64,000 bases of DNA from Streptomyces sp. NBC_01267. GTDB taxonomy: Bacteria > Actinomycetota > Actinomycetes > Streptomycetales > Streptomycetaceae. The notes below the pieces were generated by a model, which saw only the letters and a program-made list of their open reading frames with translations, was not told where the DNA came from and did no database searches. Both the position numbers and the translations under genes were made by a program. The DNA lies in NCBI RefSeq assembly GCF_036241575.1, contig NZ_CP108455.1, positions 6,741,001-6,805,000 on the forward strand, read 5' to 3'. Shown here piece by piece: positions 53,787 to 62,811 of this stretch (position 1 is its first letter; each line of letters starts with the position of its first letter).

Positions 53787-54130
53787 GGCCTTTCGTTTGG
53801 ATCAGGCCGGATCAGGGAGCGGGGCCTGGTGCGTGGTTCGTTGTTCCATGACAGAGCCCGTGCTTGCCGCCCGCGCGTTCCCCGACACGGCGCTGGGATT
53901 CCGCGATCTGCTGAAGTAAGCCGGCCAGGACCCCGCTCATAGGGGCTGTCGTGACAGATGAGAGGGTCGGGCGAGTGAGCGAGACACCGAAGAACCTCGG
54001 CGCGTCGACCGTGTTGGTGAGATGCGTGTGAGAGGTGACGCACCCTCGCGTGAGACGTGACGAACCCCCGCCGGCCTCTGCTGGCGGGGGTTCTCAGTGT
54101 GATTGGCCCCGGGTTCGGCCGCGGGGGGGA
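53787..54130. other. Non-coding stretch with possible IS end and terminator
   Basis: No gene is supported. The beginning (GGGCCTTTCGTTTGGATCAG) looks like an IS5-type terminal sequence, judged from memory only. A hairpin GAACCCCCGCC (54062-54072) with GGCGGGGGTTC (54083-54093) is a good terminator for the leftward gene at 54131. Confidence 0.4.
54062..54093 (-). terminator. Terminator hairpin
   Basis: Perfect 11-bp stem GAACCCCCGCC/GGCGGGGGTTC, 10-base loop, 38 bases beyond the stop of the leftward orphan gene. Confidence 0.7.
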
Positions 54131-55288
54131 TCAGTGTTCGGGCACCGGCAGGAGACTCGCAGGCAGGCGTTGGTAGAGGTTTCGCCGGGCCGCGTAGTCG
54201 TTGCGGTCTGCCGTGTAGTGCGCCAGTCGCCTGCCCAGGCGTCGAGAGAAGCGAACCTGGATTTCTCCAGGGCTGCCGGTCGGGCTGCATGCGTAGAGCC
54301 TGCATGCGTAGCCAGCGTCGGCAGGTTGGTGACAGGTGCAGTCGAAATCTGTTACGACTAGGGGAATTCCGCACTCCGGATCTGTCAGTAGGTTTTGAAA
54401 TCCCCCGTGGTGCATCGGGGCCTCGGCGACTGGCTCATGGATATATTCGATGATCCATTCCCGGCCGCCGTCTCTGGATGGGTTCGTCCAGGCCGTCGTG
54501 CTGAGTGGAACACCAATCGTCCTTAGCAAGGGTGCGCGGCGAAGAATCCCGCTAGCCAGCCATGACGAAGCGATAATTCTGCGATGGTGCTGGGTGTACA
54601 TGTCTTGTGCGGCAGGGTTGCGGGTAGAGCTCTCGCTGCTATGCCATCGGTCGGGCGTCTGCTGGTGACAGAGGAAGGTGTCAGTGGATTCAGTATCCCG
54701 GGTCACGGCATCAATGGCCGTCAACCATTGATCGGTGTCGACACCGGCCAGAGTTACGGAGCCCGCAAGGCCAATCCGGTATAGGCGGATCGATTTGTCC
54801 TGCACGGTGTAGCGAAGTCCGGGGATGCCGCGCAGTTCTCCTTCTTCGGAGAGCCGCGGTAGGCAGGCGCGGACCAGTTCGCTCGCCATGGACTCGCCGG
54901 GAACTTCCCGGTTGACGTCTTCGTCCTCGACGGTGAGGAGCAGACCGTCCCGGCACGAATCGGCAGAGCGGATTCCCCACGGGTTGCGCGTGTCGATCCC
55001 TGGCCAAGCCATGCGGTAGAGGAAGTAGCACTCCAGCTCGGCCTGATCCTCATCGGCAGGGGGAACGAGTGGGTCTGCTGCTGCGAGCCTCTTGACCCTG
55101 CTGAGAGATGTGCTCCAGGGCGTGAGCAACAGGCGCTGAGGGAACGCGACGGCCGGCGGGTGGATAGACCTGTAACGATCTGTAGCTTCTGGGCGCGGCG
55201 TTCGATACGAGTGCTCTTCACAGGGGGGCTTTCCGCCGCAGTTTCCTGTCCCGCCCCAGGGCACACGGCGTTTCTCCGCTGCGCACAC
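54131..55288 (-). CDS. Orphan protein of unknown function
   Basis: Up to 385 residues. I do not recognise any domain. Base composition is clearly lower in G+C and its third-position bias weaker than in the neighbours, suggesting transfer. The start is unsure: ATG 55288 is the longest; the first 50 residues (rich in Arg, Pro, Cys) look less protein-like than the rest, and a later start is possible. The C-terminal part contains VVTDFDCTCHQPADAGYACR, with several cysteines and histidines that might bind metal. No signal peptide or membrane span. Confidence 0.5.
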   Translation of the reverse strand: MCAAEKRRVPWGGTGNCGGKPPCEEHSYRTPRPEATDRYRSIHPPAVAFPQRLLLTPWSTSLSRVKRLAAADPLVPPADEDQAELECYFLYRMAWPGIDTRNPWGIRSADSCRDGLLLTVEDEDVNREVPGESMASELVRACLPRLSEEGELRGIPGLRYTVQDKSIRLYRIGLAGSVTLAGVDTDQWLTAIDAVTRDTESTDTFLCHQQTPDRWHSSESSTRNPAAQDMYTQHHRRIIASSWLASGILRRAPLLRTIGVPLSTTAWTNPSRDGGREWIIEYIHEPVAEAPMHHGGFQNLLTDPECGIPLVVTDFDCTCHQPADAGYACRLYACSPTGSPGEIQVRFSRRLGRRLAHYTADRNDYAARRNLYQRLPASLLPVPEH

Positions 55289-55804
55289 GATGTATATGAA
55301 GCTGCGATGCCAGCCGAGTTGGCTTGTCAGGCAACGTCCGTCGGGGGAACGCCGCGCAATTGGGGCCCCGCTGTGCCCCTACGGTGGCACCTTAGCCGAA
55401 GGGCATCCTGTAGGCCCGCATTTGCGCGCCGGTTGGGTGGGTGCACGCCAACCCGATTCCGCGTGTCGGCAGGATTTACCGACGCGAGAGTGCACCTCGA
55501 TAGGTCACTCAACGCCCCGATCCACGGTTACATCGCGCCGCGCGTGGTGGTACTGGGGAATTAAGCCTGGGGCGCTGCCAAGCTAAGAACTCGTAACACG
55601 ATCTTGCTGAAGTGTGCGGGTGGGGCGTCGCCGGTGAGACGATTTGGCCGTTCTGAGGGTGTGGGTACTCGCCCCTGGACGATGAGCTCTGGGTGCTGAT
55701 CGAACCGTTGCCCCCACCGTTGCGCCTCGCCTGCGGCTTGGACGGGCAGCTACCTCAAGTGCACCTTCGCAGCGAGCACTTCACCCTCCCGCATCCTCCC
55801 AACC
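55289..55804. other. Non-coding stretch with IS5 remnant
   Basis: No intact gene is supported over these 516 bases. The first 290 bases are of unknown nature with low coding character. From about 55585 the sequence looks like the left end of an IS5-family element (CTAAGAACTCGTAACACGAT), leading into a broken transposase start at 55661. Confidence 0.55.
55661..55728 (+). pseudogene. IS5-family transposase, N-terminal remnant
   Basis: GTG 55661 begins MGTRPW, the usual start of this IS5 group; after a frame change the codons give DDELWVLIEPLPPP, also standard. A small deletion near 55678 joins the two frames. Nothing after about 55730 matches, so only the first 20-25 residues are left. Confidence 0.7.
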
Positions 55805-56989
55805 GTGATACCACAGCAGGGGATTGTCAGGTCGACTGTCGAACGGGGTGATGTGGTGGCTGTGGGCTATCTGGTGAGCGTGGTGTTGGCCGTACTCATC
55901 GTGGTGTTCTGTCTGGCTCGCATACGCGGGCCGAAACCGCTCTTCTACTTCAGCTACCGGCTCGGACTGGTCTTCAATGAGATCCCGCACGTCGCTCTCT
56001 ACGCACTGGTGGCCTCGACGGCACTGGCCTTCTCCGAGGGAGACATCACCACGACCTCCGACCGGGTGAACGTCGGGGTGGCAGGGGCCGCGGCTGCCGG
56101 GCTCGTGGTGGTCACCCTGCGCGGAATGCGGGCGGCGTCCGTGGTACGTGTCGCCTTGGACGACGCGCTCGGTTCCCGTACGGGGACGCACCGTCGGCCG
56201 CCGCTGGCACGCATCCTGCTCAGGCCGGTCTTTCGCCGCCGCCGTGACGTCAAACGGGTGGGCAACCTCAGCTACGGGGACGGAGGCCGCCGCAACCTCC
56301 TCGACGTCTACCACCACCGCTCGCGCCCCGAGGGCGGCTCCGTGATGATCCACTTCCATGGTGGCCACTACGACCAGGGCCGGAAGAACACTCAGTCGCT
56401 GCCCCTGCTCTACCGGCTCGCCAGTCAGGGCTGGGTCTGCATCAGCGCCAATTACCGGCTGCGGCCCGACTTCCAGCACCCCGCCCATCTGATCGACGCG
56501 AAGAAGGTCATCGTCTGGGCTCGCGAACACGCAGTAGAGTACGGCGCGGCTTCCGCGGCGGCCGTGTTCGTGACGGGGAGCTCCGCGGGTGGGCACATGG
56601 CAGCGCAGGCCGCACTCACCCCCAATGAACCGGCCTACCAGCCCGGGTTCGAGGAGGCGGACACCTCTGTGACCGCCGCCGTCGCACTCAACGGCTTTCT
56701 TGCGGAGTATTTCGACGGAGACCCGGCGACCTCGCCGGTGAACCTCGTCCGGGCGGATGCGCCACCGTTCCTCATCGCGCACGGGGACTTGGACGAGATG
56801 GTGGACACCGAGAATCCCACGGCCCTTGTCACCGCTCTGCGCTCCGTTTCCACATCGCCAGTCGTGTACGTCGAACTGCCCGGCGCGCACCATGCGTTCG
56901 ACCTCTTCCACTCTTTCCGGTTCGAGGCGCTCATCGACGGGATCGAGGACTTCGCTGCGTGGGTGACGGCCCGGAAAAACAGTGCCTAG
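55805..56989 (+). CDS. Membrane-anchored alpha/beta hydrolase (HSL-like)
   Basis: About 394 residues. Two to four hydrophobic segments in 15-105 anchor it, then an esterase/lipase domain of the hormone-sensitive lipase type: oxyanion motif HFHGGHYD, nucleophile in TGSSAGGHMA, Asp in AHGDLDEMVD and His in PGAHHAFD. The domain is complete. The start is uncertain: GTG 55805 is the longest, GTG 55853 would begin VVAVGYLVSVVLAVL with the first span. Acyl-ester substrate unknown. It lies between insertion-sequence remnants, alone on its transcript. Confidence 0.75.
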   Translation: MIPQQGIVRSTVERGDVVAVGYLVSVVLAVLIVVFCLARIRGPKPLFYFSYRLGLVFNEIPHVALYALVASTALAFSEGDITTTSDRVNVGVAGAAAAGLVVVTLRGMRAASVVRVALDDALGSRTGTHRRPPLARILLRPVFRRRRDVKRVGNLSYGDGGRRNLLDVYHHRSRPEGGSVMIHFHGGHYDQGRKNTQSLPLLYRLASQGWVCISANYRLRPDFQHPAHLIDAKKVIVWAREHAVEYGAASAAAVFVTGSSAGGHMAAQAALTPNEPAYQPGFEEADTSVTAAVALNGFLAEYFDGDPATSPVNLVRADAPPFLIAHGDLDEMVDTENPTALVTALRSVSTSPVVYVELPGAHHAFDLFHSFRFEALIDGIEDFAAWVTARKNSA

Positions 56990-57034
56990 CACCAATACCG
57001 CTGACTTTGGGGATGGTTGGTCGTTGGGTGTGGT

Positions 57035-57295
57035 GTGCCGAGGCCTGGACAGGTGAAGTCGTCGGGTGAGCGGTTGTCGGACCGTATCGCTCTGGGTGTG
57101 TTGACGCGGCTGTTCCCGCCTGAGTTGGTGGACGAGGTGGTCGTCGAGTGCGGTCGTGTAGAAGAGCGGTCGCGGTTGTTGCCTGCCCGGGTGGTGGTGT
57201 ACTTCGTGCTCGCCATGTGTCTGTTCTCCGGGCAGGGGTATGAGGAGGTGGCCCAGCTGCTGACGCAGGGGCTGGAGCGGGTCTGTCAAACGAGC
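57035..57295 (+). pseudogene. IS4-family transposase, N-terminal fragment
   Basis: VPRPGQVKSSGERLSDRIAL and LFPPELVDEVVVECGRVEER are the usual N-terminal domain of IS4 transposases in Streptomyces, followed by LLPARVVVYFVLAMCLFSG and YEEVAQLLTQGLE. The frame is interrupted at 57296 by the left end of an ISL3 element; no downstream IS4 half was found beyond that element. The element's left end is probably near 56990 (CCAATACCGCTGACTTTGGG). Confidence 0.8.
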
Positions 57296-58895
57296 GGCTC
57301 TGTCTCACATTCGGTGGTGACTCTGTGTGGCGAGGGTCGTTGATATCGATGTGATGGATGTCAACCAGCTTGTGCAGATGGTCTTTTCGGGGATATCTCC
57401 GCTGGTCATTGAGGATGTGGTCGACGAGGGCGAGCGGGTCGTGGTGAGGGCGCGGACTCCGAAGGAGACCGCGCCCTGCCCGGTGTGTGGGGCGTCGTCG
57501 GGGCGCGTTCACGGTTATCACTGGCGGACAGTGGCCGACGTACCGGTCGACGGCCGACGAGTGGTGGTCTGCGTACGGGGGCGGCGTCTGGTCTGTCCCA
57601 CACATGGCTGCCGTCACACCTTCCGTGAGCAGGTGCCCGGAGTGCTGGAGCGTTATCAGCGACGTACCACCCGTCTGACCGCGCAGGTCAAGGCGGTAGT
57701 CAAGGAGTTAGCGGGCCGGGCAGGGGCACGCGTGCTGGCGATACTCGCGGTAGGTCTGTCGCGCCACACGGCTCTGCGTGCCCTGTTGCGGATCCCGTTG
57801 CCCACGGGAGGGGTGCCCCGCGTGATCGGCGTCGACGATTTCGCTCTGCGCCGGCGGCACCGCTATGCCACCGTGGTGATCGACGCCGAGACCCATGAGC
57901 GGATCGACGTGCTGCCTGGCTGCGCGAGCATCCGGGCGTCGAGGTCGTGTGCCGTGACGGCTCGGCGACCTACGCCGAGGCCATCCGCCGCGCTCTGCCC
58001 GATGCAGTGCAGGTCGGCGACCGCTGGCATTTGTGGCACAACCTGTGCGAAGCCGCCTCGAGCGAGATCAAGGCGCACAGCACCTGCTGGGCCACCGTGC
58101 TGGAGGCGCCCCTGTATGAGGGGCCCCGTGCACGGACCACCCTGGAACGCTGGCACCAGATCCACGACCTCCTCGACCAGGGCGTGGGCCTCCTCGAATG
58201 CGGCCGCCGTCTGCAACTGGCCCTGAATACCGTCAAACGCTATGCCCGAGCCGACCGGCCCGAGCGGATGCTCCGCGTCCCGAAATACCGCGCCAGCCTC
58301 GTCGATCCCTACCGCGAGCACCTGCGCAAACGCCGGGCCGACGACCCCGCCGTCCCCGTCCAGCACCTCTTCGAAGAGATCAAGGCCCTTGGCTTCACGG
58401 GCTGCCTCAACCTCTTGCACAAGTACATCAACCAAGGCCGCGCGGACGCCGACCGCAGCCATATCTCCGCACGCAGACTCGCCCGGATGCTCCTCACCAG
58501 GCCCGACAACCTCAAGGCCGAGCACCACGATCTCCTGGCCCGGCTCACCGCCGCCTGCCCCGAATTGACCCAACCGGCAGCCCACATCGAGACCTTCGCC
58601 CCACTTCTGAAGCCTCAGCCAGAAGACGCCGACACACTCGACCAATGGGTCGCCCAGGTCCGCGCGGCCGATCTGCCGTATCTGCACGCCTTCACCCGCG
58701 GTCTCGAGCGAGACCGCGACGCTGTGATCGCCGCGTTCACACGCCCGTACAGCAACGGCCCGACCGAGGGCGTCAACACCAAGACCAAGCGGATTGCCCG
58801 CCAGATGCACGGACGAGCAGGCTTCACCCTCCTTCGCCACCGCACCCTCCTCGGATAACGCCACACTGAGTCACCACCGAATGTGAGACAGAGCC
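57296..58895 (+). mobile_element. ISL3-family insertion sequence
   Basis: A 1600-bp element bounded by 37-bp inverted repeats with one mismatch (57296-57332 and 58859-58895), both beginning GGCTCTGTCTCACATTCGG. It is inserted in an IS4-type transposase gene. A clear target duplication was not seen: the flanks CGAGCG and CGAACG are similar but not identical. The transposase inside is broken by a small deletion. Confidence 0.88.
57354..58858 (+). pseudogene. ISL3-family transposase, frameshifted
   Basis: The first frame gives about 190 residues: zinc-finger [15 protein letters not shown] with the partner [10 protein letters not shown], helix-turn-helix region, and [20 protein letters not shown] with the first catalytic Asp. 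Near 57919 the frame shifts; the rest continues as [33 protein letters not shown] and ends TEGVNTKTKRIARQMHGRAG with the Glu. About 8-9 residues usually found after VLPG are missing, in keeping with a small deletion between CCTGG copies. Start ATG 57354 or GTG 57351. Confidence 0.88.
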
Positions 58896-58904
58896 GAACG
58901 TTTT

Positions 58905-59030
58905 ACAGTCCCGCTGCAGAAACGCCTGATGGCCGGACGCGCCGGCGTCTCGCTACTCCGCCACCGCGTCGTCCTGATTGCCCACCTCCGCCGCCACTAC
59001 GCGGACCGGCCGACCGCCGCACCGAGATGA
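58905..59030 (+). pseudogene. Second ISL3-type transposase, C-terminal remnant
   Basis: The codons LQKRLMAGRAGVSLLRHRVV followed by LIAHLRRHYADRP and a TGA at 59028 match the C-terminal end of ISL3 transposases (compare QMHGRAGFTLLRHRTLL of the element just before). This is a different, older copy whose upstream part is gone. Confidence 0.7.
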
Positions 59031-59120
59031 TCTCCGGCTACGAAAATCTTGCCAGAGCCACGTTCACGTGTACGCCGACAACGCCGGACTGCCTTCGCCG
59101 CAGACGGACGGCTCCGGCCG

Positions 59121-59354
59121 ATGTGGGACATCGGCAACCGCACCGCCGGCGGGGAGCGAGAGCTGAACATCGCCAGGTTGTGGGTGGAGTATGCGCAAGA
59201 GCTCGGCCCGGGAGAGACCGCCGACGTTCGGCTGGCTCCCCTGAGCCCCGAGCAGTGGAGGCACTTGAAGTGCGGCGATGTGATCACCATGCACGAAGCC
59301 CGACCTGTTGCCGGAACGGCCACCGTGATCGAGGTCCTGCCGCCGCGCGCCTGA
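59121..59354 (+). CDS. Small protein of unknown function, possibly truncated
   Basis: 77 residues, MWDIGNRTAGGERELNIARL and ELGPGETADVRLAPLSPEQW, ending GTATVIEVLPPRA. It resembles small beta-barrel proteins common in Streptomyces whose N-terminal part normally contains FTxLP and ADGYRPMW; that part appears in another frame upstream (about 59045-59120). So this is probably a frameshifted remnant or a shortened gene. Confidence 0.5.
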   Translation: MWDIGNRTAGGERELNIARLWVEYAQELGPGETADVRLAPLSPEQWRHLKCGDVITMHEARPVAGTATVIEVLPPRA

Positions 59355-59427
59355 GCCCATCACGTCGCCCCAGATGACCCGCCAGCGGCAGATAGCCGTC
59401 CGCCGCCAGGCTCAGGGCCAACCGAAA

Positions 59428-59772
59428 TCAGTCGGCCTCCAGGGCGTCTGCCCGCCCCGTCAGGTCCGCTGCGATGTCATCCCAGTCCGGTCCGTGCAAC
59501 CACAAGTTCTCGGCAGCCTCGCGCATCAGCGCTGGCTCATCAGGTCGCTGCAGGAGCACCAACCGATAGGAGAGGTTGCGCACCCAGACCGGGAGACGGC
59601 CGTCGACCACGTGCGGGCTGAGCTCACGGAGCATGGCGAGGATAGAATCCGCGTCAGCGAATGTCAGTTCCTCGACGAAGTAGTGCTCCCGGTGGTCGAG
59701 GCCGCACTCAGGCGTCGGTCGGTACTCGTCTCCGTAGAGACACCGGGCGTGCTCCGTCAGGGTGCTGTGCAT
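59428..59772 (-). CDS. Hypothetical protein
   Basis: 114 residues, ATG start at 59772. Not recognised as a named family. It is acidic, with LTFADADSILAMLRELSPHV and RNLSYRLVLLQRPDEPALMR, and looks like a small cytoplasmic protein. It may pair with the next leftward orphan gene at 59812, 39 bases upstream on the same strand. Confidence 0.55.
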   Translation of the reverse strand: MHSTLTEHARCLYGDEYRPTPECGLDHREHYFVEELTFADADSILAMLRELSPHVVDGRLPVWVRNLSYRLVLLQRPDEPALMREAAENLWLHGPDWDDIAADLTGRADALEAD

Positions 59773-59811
59773 GCCGTGGAGCCTATGACGCCTTGACCTG
59801 CCGGAACGAAC

Positions 59812-60294
59812 CTAGTCATCGCTGAGGGCGAGCAGGATCACGAAGAACTCGGCAGCGGTTCCGGCAACGACGACGTCGATGCCGTGCCGGGTGACGGGCG
59901 TCCACGCGCGGCCGTTGCCTATGCCCTCCGTGTTCGTGACCCAGCTCGTGCCCCGCCCGAGCAGTTTCGCCACCCTCGTGGCTGCCCGCCTGGCGTGATC
60001 GGGATCCCGGAGAGAGTGGCGCGAGTAGACGAGATCGAAGGCCGACAAGTTGGTCATCAGCTCGATTGCTCCGGCCTCATCGACGGGCTCAAGCGCTGAC
60101 TCGATCTCGCGGGCCGACGCGGGGCCGACCGCTCCCGCGACGGCCTGATGCGCCCAGTCGCCCTGGGCGACCGCAACGAGCTCGAAGACCTCCTTGGCGA
60201 TGCCGGCGTCCGATATCCCGCCCCGCTTGGCGTGGACATGACTCGATGCGGCCAGTGAACTCAGCAACGGCGCGATTTCCTCCAAGATCTCCAC
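59812..60294 (-). CDS. Hypothetical protein
   Basis: 160 residues, not recognised. A helical N-terminal part (IAPLLSSLAASSHVHAKRGG) is followed by a region with AFDLVYSRHSLRDPDHARRA. No signal peptide or membrane helix. Coding bias is reasonable, so it is probably real. Immediately downstream lies the gene at 59428, so the two may form a small operon. Confidence 0.55.
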   Translation of the reverse strand: MEILEEIAPLLSSLAASSHVHAKRGGISDAGIAKEVFELVAVAQGDWAHQAVAGAVGPASAREIESALEPVDEAGAIELMTNLSAFDLVYSRHSLRDPDHARRAATRVAKLLGRGTSWVTNTEGIGNGRAWTPVTRHGIDVVVAGTAAEFFVILLALSDD

Positions 60295-60582
60295 CCAGGC
60301 ATCCTGTCAGTCCCGCCACATGAGCGGCCCAGCATTTCGATGGCCGATGATCGGGAACTCGCCATCGCTCACTTTTCAGGCTCGGTGCTGCTGCGTCCGG
60401 CGTCATGGCGGAAGTCGGGCATGCCGAGGTGGACGGTGGACGGCTGGGCTGCACGTTCGCGCATGGCCTCCAGCTTCTGCGTGGCGGCGGCCATGGTGGT
60501 CTCGATGGCGGCGACCTCGCCGAGCCAGCCCTGGTCATTGGCCCGGAACATCAAGCAACTCCGCCGACGGGCATACCGGATC

Positions 60583-60840
60583 ATGTCGCTCCTGGGGCTA
60601 CGTCAGGTGCGTCTGTACGACGCCCGGGCGTCTTGCTTCACATACCGCGCCAACATGGGCGTGCCGGATCACCTGTTGGCTCGGTGGGCGGGGCACACGG
60701 ACGTCCTGACCACCAAGAGGTGGTACGTCAAGCCGGGCGTGGAGGATCTTCGTGGAGCTGCCGCGGTGTGGGGTGGGCTGCACGGGTCCGGGGACGACAT
60801 ACCGCGCGGTCGTGAGCGATTGTGCGATATGAGAGCGTGA
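60583..60840 (+). pseudogene. Tyrosine integrase, C-terminal fragment
   Basis: The segment LRQVRLYDARASCFTYRANM, then LARWAGHTDVLTTKRWYVKP, is the C-terminal catalytic part of phage/plasmid-type site-specific integrases (HxxR and the Tyr nucleophile in RWY). The catalytic domain is incomplete, with no N-terminal half, and the frame ends TERM at 60840. A relic of an integrated element at the border of the accessory region. Bases 60369-60584 on the other strand may hold a further fragment of a related tail, which I could not assign. Confidence 0.7.
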
Positions 60841-60845
60841 GGCGG

Positions 60846-62129
60846 ATGAGTGAGACGACGCAGCAGACCCTCCAATACCGCTTTGACGGGCCAGAAGACG
60901 CCCCGGTCCTCGTGCTGGGCCCGTCCCTTGGTACCACATGGCACATGTGGGACCGGCAGACGCCCGAGCTGGCCCGCACCCGGCGCGTCCTGCGCTTCGA
61001 CCTGCCCGGCCACGGCGGGGCACCCGCTCACGCGGTGCCCTCGGTCGAGGGGATCGCCGAGCGGCTGCTCGCCACGCTCGACGAGCTGGGCGTGCAGCGC
61101 TTCGGGTACGCGGGCTGTTCCATCGGCGGCGCGATCGGCATGGAACTGGCGCTGCGCCACCCGCAACGGGTGGCCTCGCTCGCGCTGGTGGCCGCGTCCC
61201 CCCGGTTCGGTACCGCCGACGAGTTCCGCCAGCGCGGGGTGATCGTACGTACCAACGGCCTGGACCCGATAGCGCGCAGCGCACCCGAGCGCTGGTTCAC
61301 CCACGGCTTCGCGACGGCGCAGCCGGCCATCGTCGAGTGGGCCGTACAGATGGTCCGCACCACCGACCCCGGCTGCTACATCGCTGCCTGCGAGGCCCTC
61401 GCCGCCTTCGACATCCGCTCGGAACTCGGCCGCATCGGCGTTCCGACGCTCGTCGTGGTCGGCGCCGAGGACCGGGTGACCGGCCCCGCGGACGCCCGCA
61501 CCCTGGTGGCCGGGATACCGGACGCCCGGCTCGCGCTGGTCCCGGCAGCCTCGCACCTGGCGCCGGTCGAGCAGCCCGCGGCGGTCACCGATCTGCTGGT
61601 GCGCCACTTCTCCACTGCGTGGCAGGACACCACCACGTCGACGGCGATCCCGGTACAGCCGCCCGCGCCGGCGCTGTCCGCCCCGGTGGCCCCGATCGCC
61701 GAGATCGCACCCGCCGTGCTCCAGCCGGCCGCCGTGCCCGCGGGCCGCCCCGATCCGTACGACGCGGGCGCGAAGGTCCGCCGGGAGGTTCTCGGTGACG
61801 CCCATGTGGACCGGGTGGAGGCCGCCGACGACGGGTTCAGCGGTGACTTCCAGGAGCTGATCACTCGCTACACCTGGGGCGAGATCTGGACCCGTGACGG
61901 GCTCGACCGCCGCACCCGCAGCGTGGTGACGCTGACCGCGCTGGTCGCCGGCGGTCACCACGACGAGCTGGCCGCCCACGTCCGCGCGGCCCTGCGGAAC
62001 GGCCTCACGCCGGTGGAGATCAAGGAAGTACTGCTCCAGACCGCGGTCTACTGCGGCGTCCCCGCGGCGAACTCCGCCTTCAGGGTCGCCCGGTCCGTGA
62101 TCCAACAGGAGACGACCCCCGAGTCGTAG
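60846..62129 (+). CDS. pcaL: PcaD-PcaC fusion (enol-lactonase / decarboxylase)
   Basis: A 427-residue bifunctional enzyme of the beta-ketoadipate pathway. Residues 1-262 are the 3-oxoadipate enol-lactone hydrolase, an alpha/beta hydrolase with nucleophile in GCSIGGAIG and His in AASHLAPVEQP. A proline/alanine linker (about 263-308, QPPAPALSAPVAPIAEIAP) joins the 4-carboxymuconolactone decarboxylase at about 310-420 (YTWGEIWTRDGLDRRTRSVV, NGLTPVEIKEVLLQTAVYCG). Such fusions occur in Streptomyces. No other pca gene is in the window. ATG 60846 lies six bases after the integrase fragment's stop. Confidence 0.92.
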   Translation: MSETTQQTLQYRFDGPEDAPVLVLGPSLGTTWHMWDRQTPELARTRRVLRFDLPGHGGAPAHAVPSVEGIAERLLATLDELGVQRFGYAGCSIGGAIGMELALRHPQRVASLALVAASPRFGTADEFRQRGVIVRTNGLDPIARSAPERWFTHGFATAQPAIVEWAVQMVRTTDPGCYIAACEALAAFDIRSELGRIGVPTLVVVGAEDRVTGPADARTLVAGIPDARLALVPAASHLAPVEQPAAVTDLLVRHFSTAWQDTTTSTAIPVQPPAPALSAPVAPIAEIAPAVLQPAAVPAGRPDPYDAGAKVRREVLGDAHVDRVEAADDGFSGDFQELITRYTWGEIWTRDGLDRRTRSVVTLTALVAGGHHDELAAHVRAALRNGLTPVEIKEVLLQTAVYCGVPAANSAFRVARSVIQQETTPES

Positions 62130-62142
62130 CAGGATGGAAGAC

Positions 62143-62781
62143 ATGAGCATCAAGCTGACGAAGAAGACCCACGCCTGTATCCGCCTGGAGAAGGACGGGC
62201 AGACACTCGTCATCGACCCCGGAAGCTTCAGCGAGGAGGACGCGGCGCTCGGCGCCGACGCCGTTCTCATCACGCACGAGCACCCCGACCACTTCGACAT
62301 GAACCGGCTGCGCGTGGCCATGGAGGCCAATCCGGCCGCCGCGATCTGGACCCTGCGCAGCGTCGCCGAGCAGCTGTCGGCGGGCTTCCCCGGCCGGGTC
62401 CACACCGTCGGCCACGGTGACACCTTCACGGCCGCGGGATTCGATGTCCAGGTGCACGGTGAACTGCACGCGGTGATCCACCCGGATCTGCCACGGATCA
62501 CCAACGTCGGCTTCCTGGTGGAGAGTTCGGTCTTCCACCCGGGAGACGCGTTCACCGTTCCCGAGCAGCCCGTGGAGACGCTGATGCTCCCGGTGCACGC
62601 CCCGTGGAACAAGATCTCCGAGGTGATCGACTACGTACGCGAGGTCGCGCCGCAGCGCGCCATCGACATCCACGACGTACTGCTCAAGGATCTGGCCCGA
62701 GGGATGTACGACATGCACATCGCCAATCTCGGGGGCGCCGACCACTCCCGGCTGGCCCCGGGCGACACGACGGAACTGTGA
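62143..62781 (+). CDS. MBL-fold metallo-hydrolase
   Basis: A 212-residue metallo-beta-lactamase-fold protein of the UlaG/RomA-like type. Zinc motif ITHEHPDHFD (HxHxDH) near residue 45; further ligands in VIHPDLPR and FHPGDAFT. Start ATG 62143 is preferred (MSIKLTKKTHACIRLE); ATG 62134 adds three residues. It begins 13 bases after the pcaL stop and may be co-transcribed with it. Substrate unknown. Confidence 0.85.
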   Translation: MSIKLTKKTHACIRLEKDGQTLVIDPGSFSEEDAALGADAVLITHEHPDHFDMNRLRVAMEANPAAAIWTLRSVAEQLSAGFPGRVHTVGHGDTFTAAGFDVQVHGELHAVIHPDLPRITNVGFLVESSVFHPGDAFTVPEQPVETLMLPVHAPWNKISEVIDYVREVAPQRAIDIHDVLLKDLARGMYDMHIANLGGADHSRLAPGDTTEL

Positions 62782-62811
62782 CTGTCGGTCCCACCCGCTA
62801 GGTTTGCTCAC

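Noticed and set aside
53940-54130. tRNA gene or attachment site near the GAACCCCCGCC hairpin
   Set aside because: The hairpin cannot be extended to a cloverleaf, and no direct repeat of it was found at the right side of the accessory region.
57296-58895. Programmed frameshift in the ISL3 transposase
   Set aside because: ISL3 elements normally have a single frame, there is no slippery sequence at the junction, and residues are missing; a deletion explains it better.
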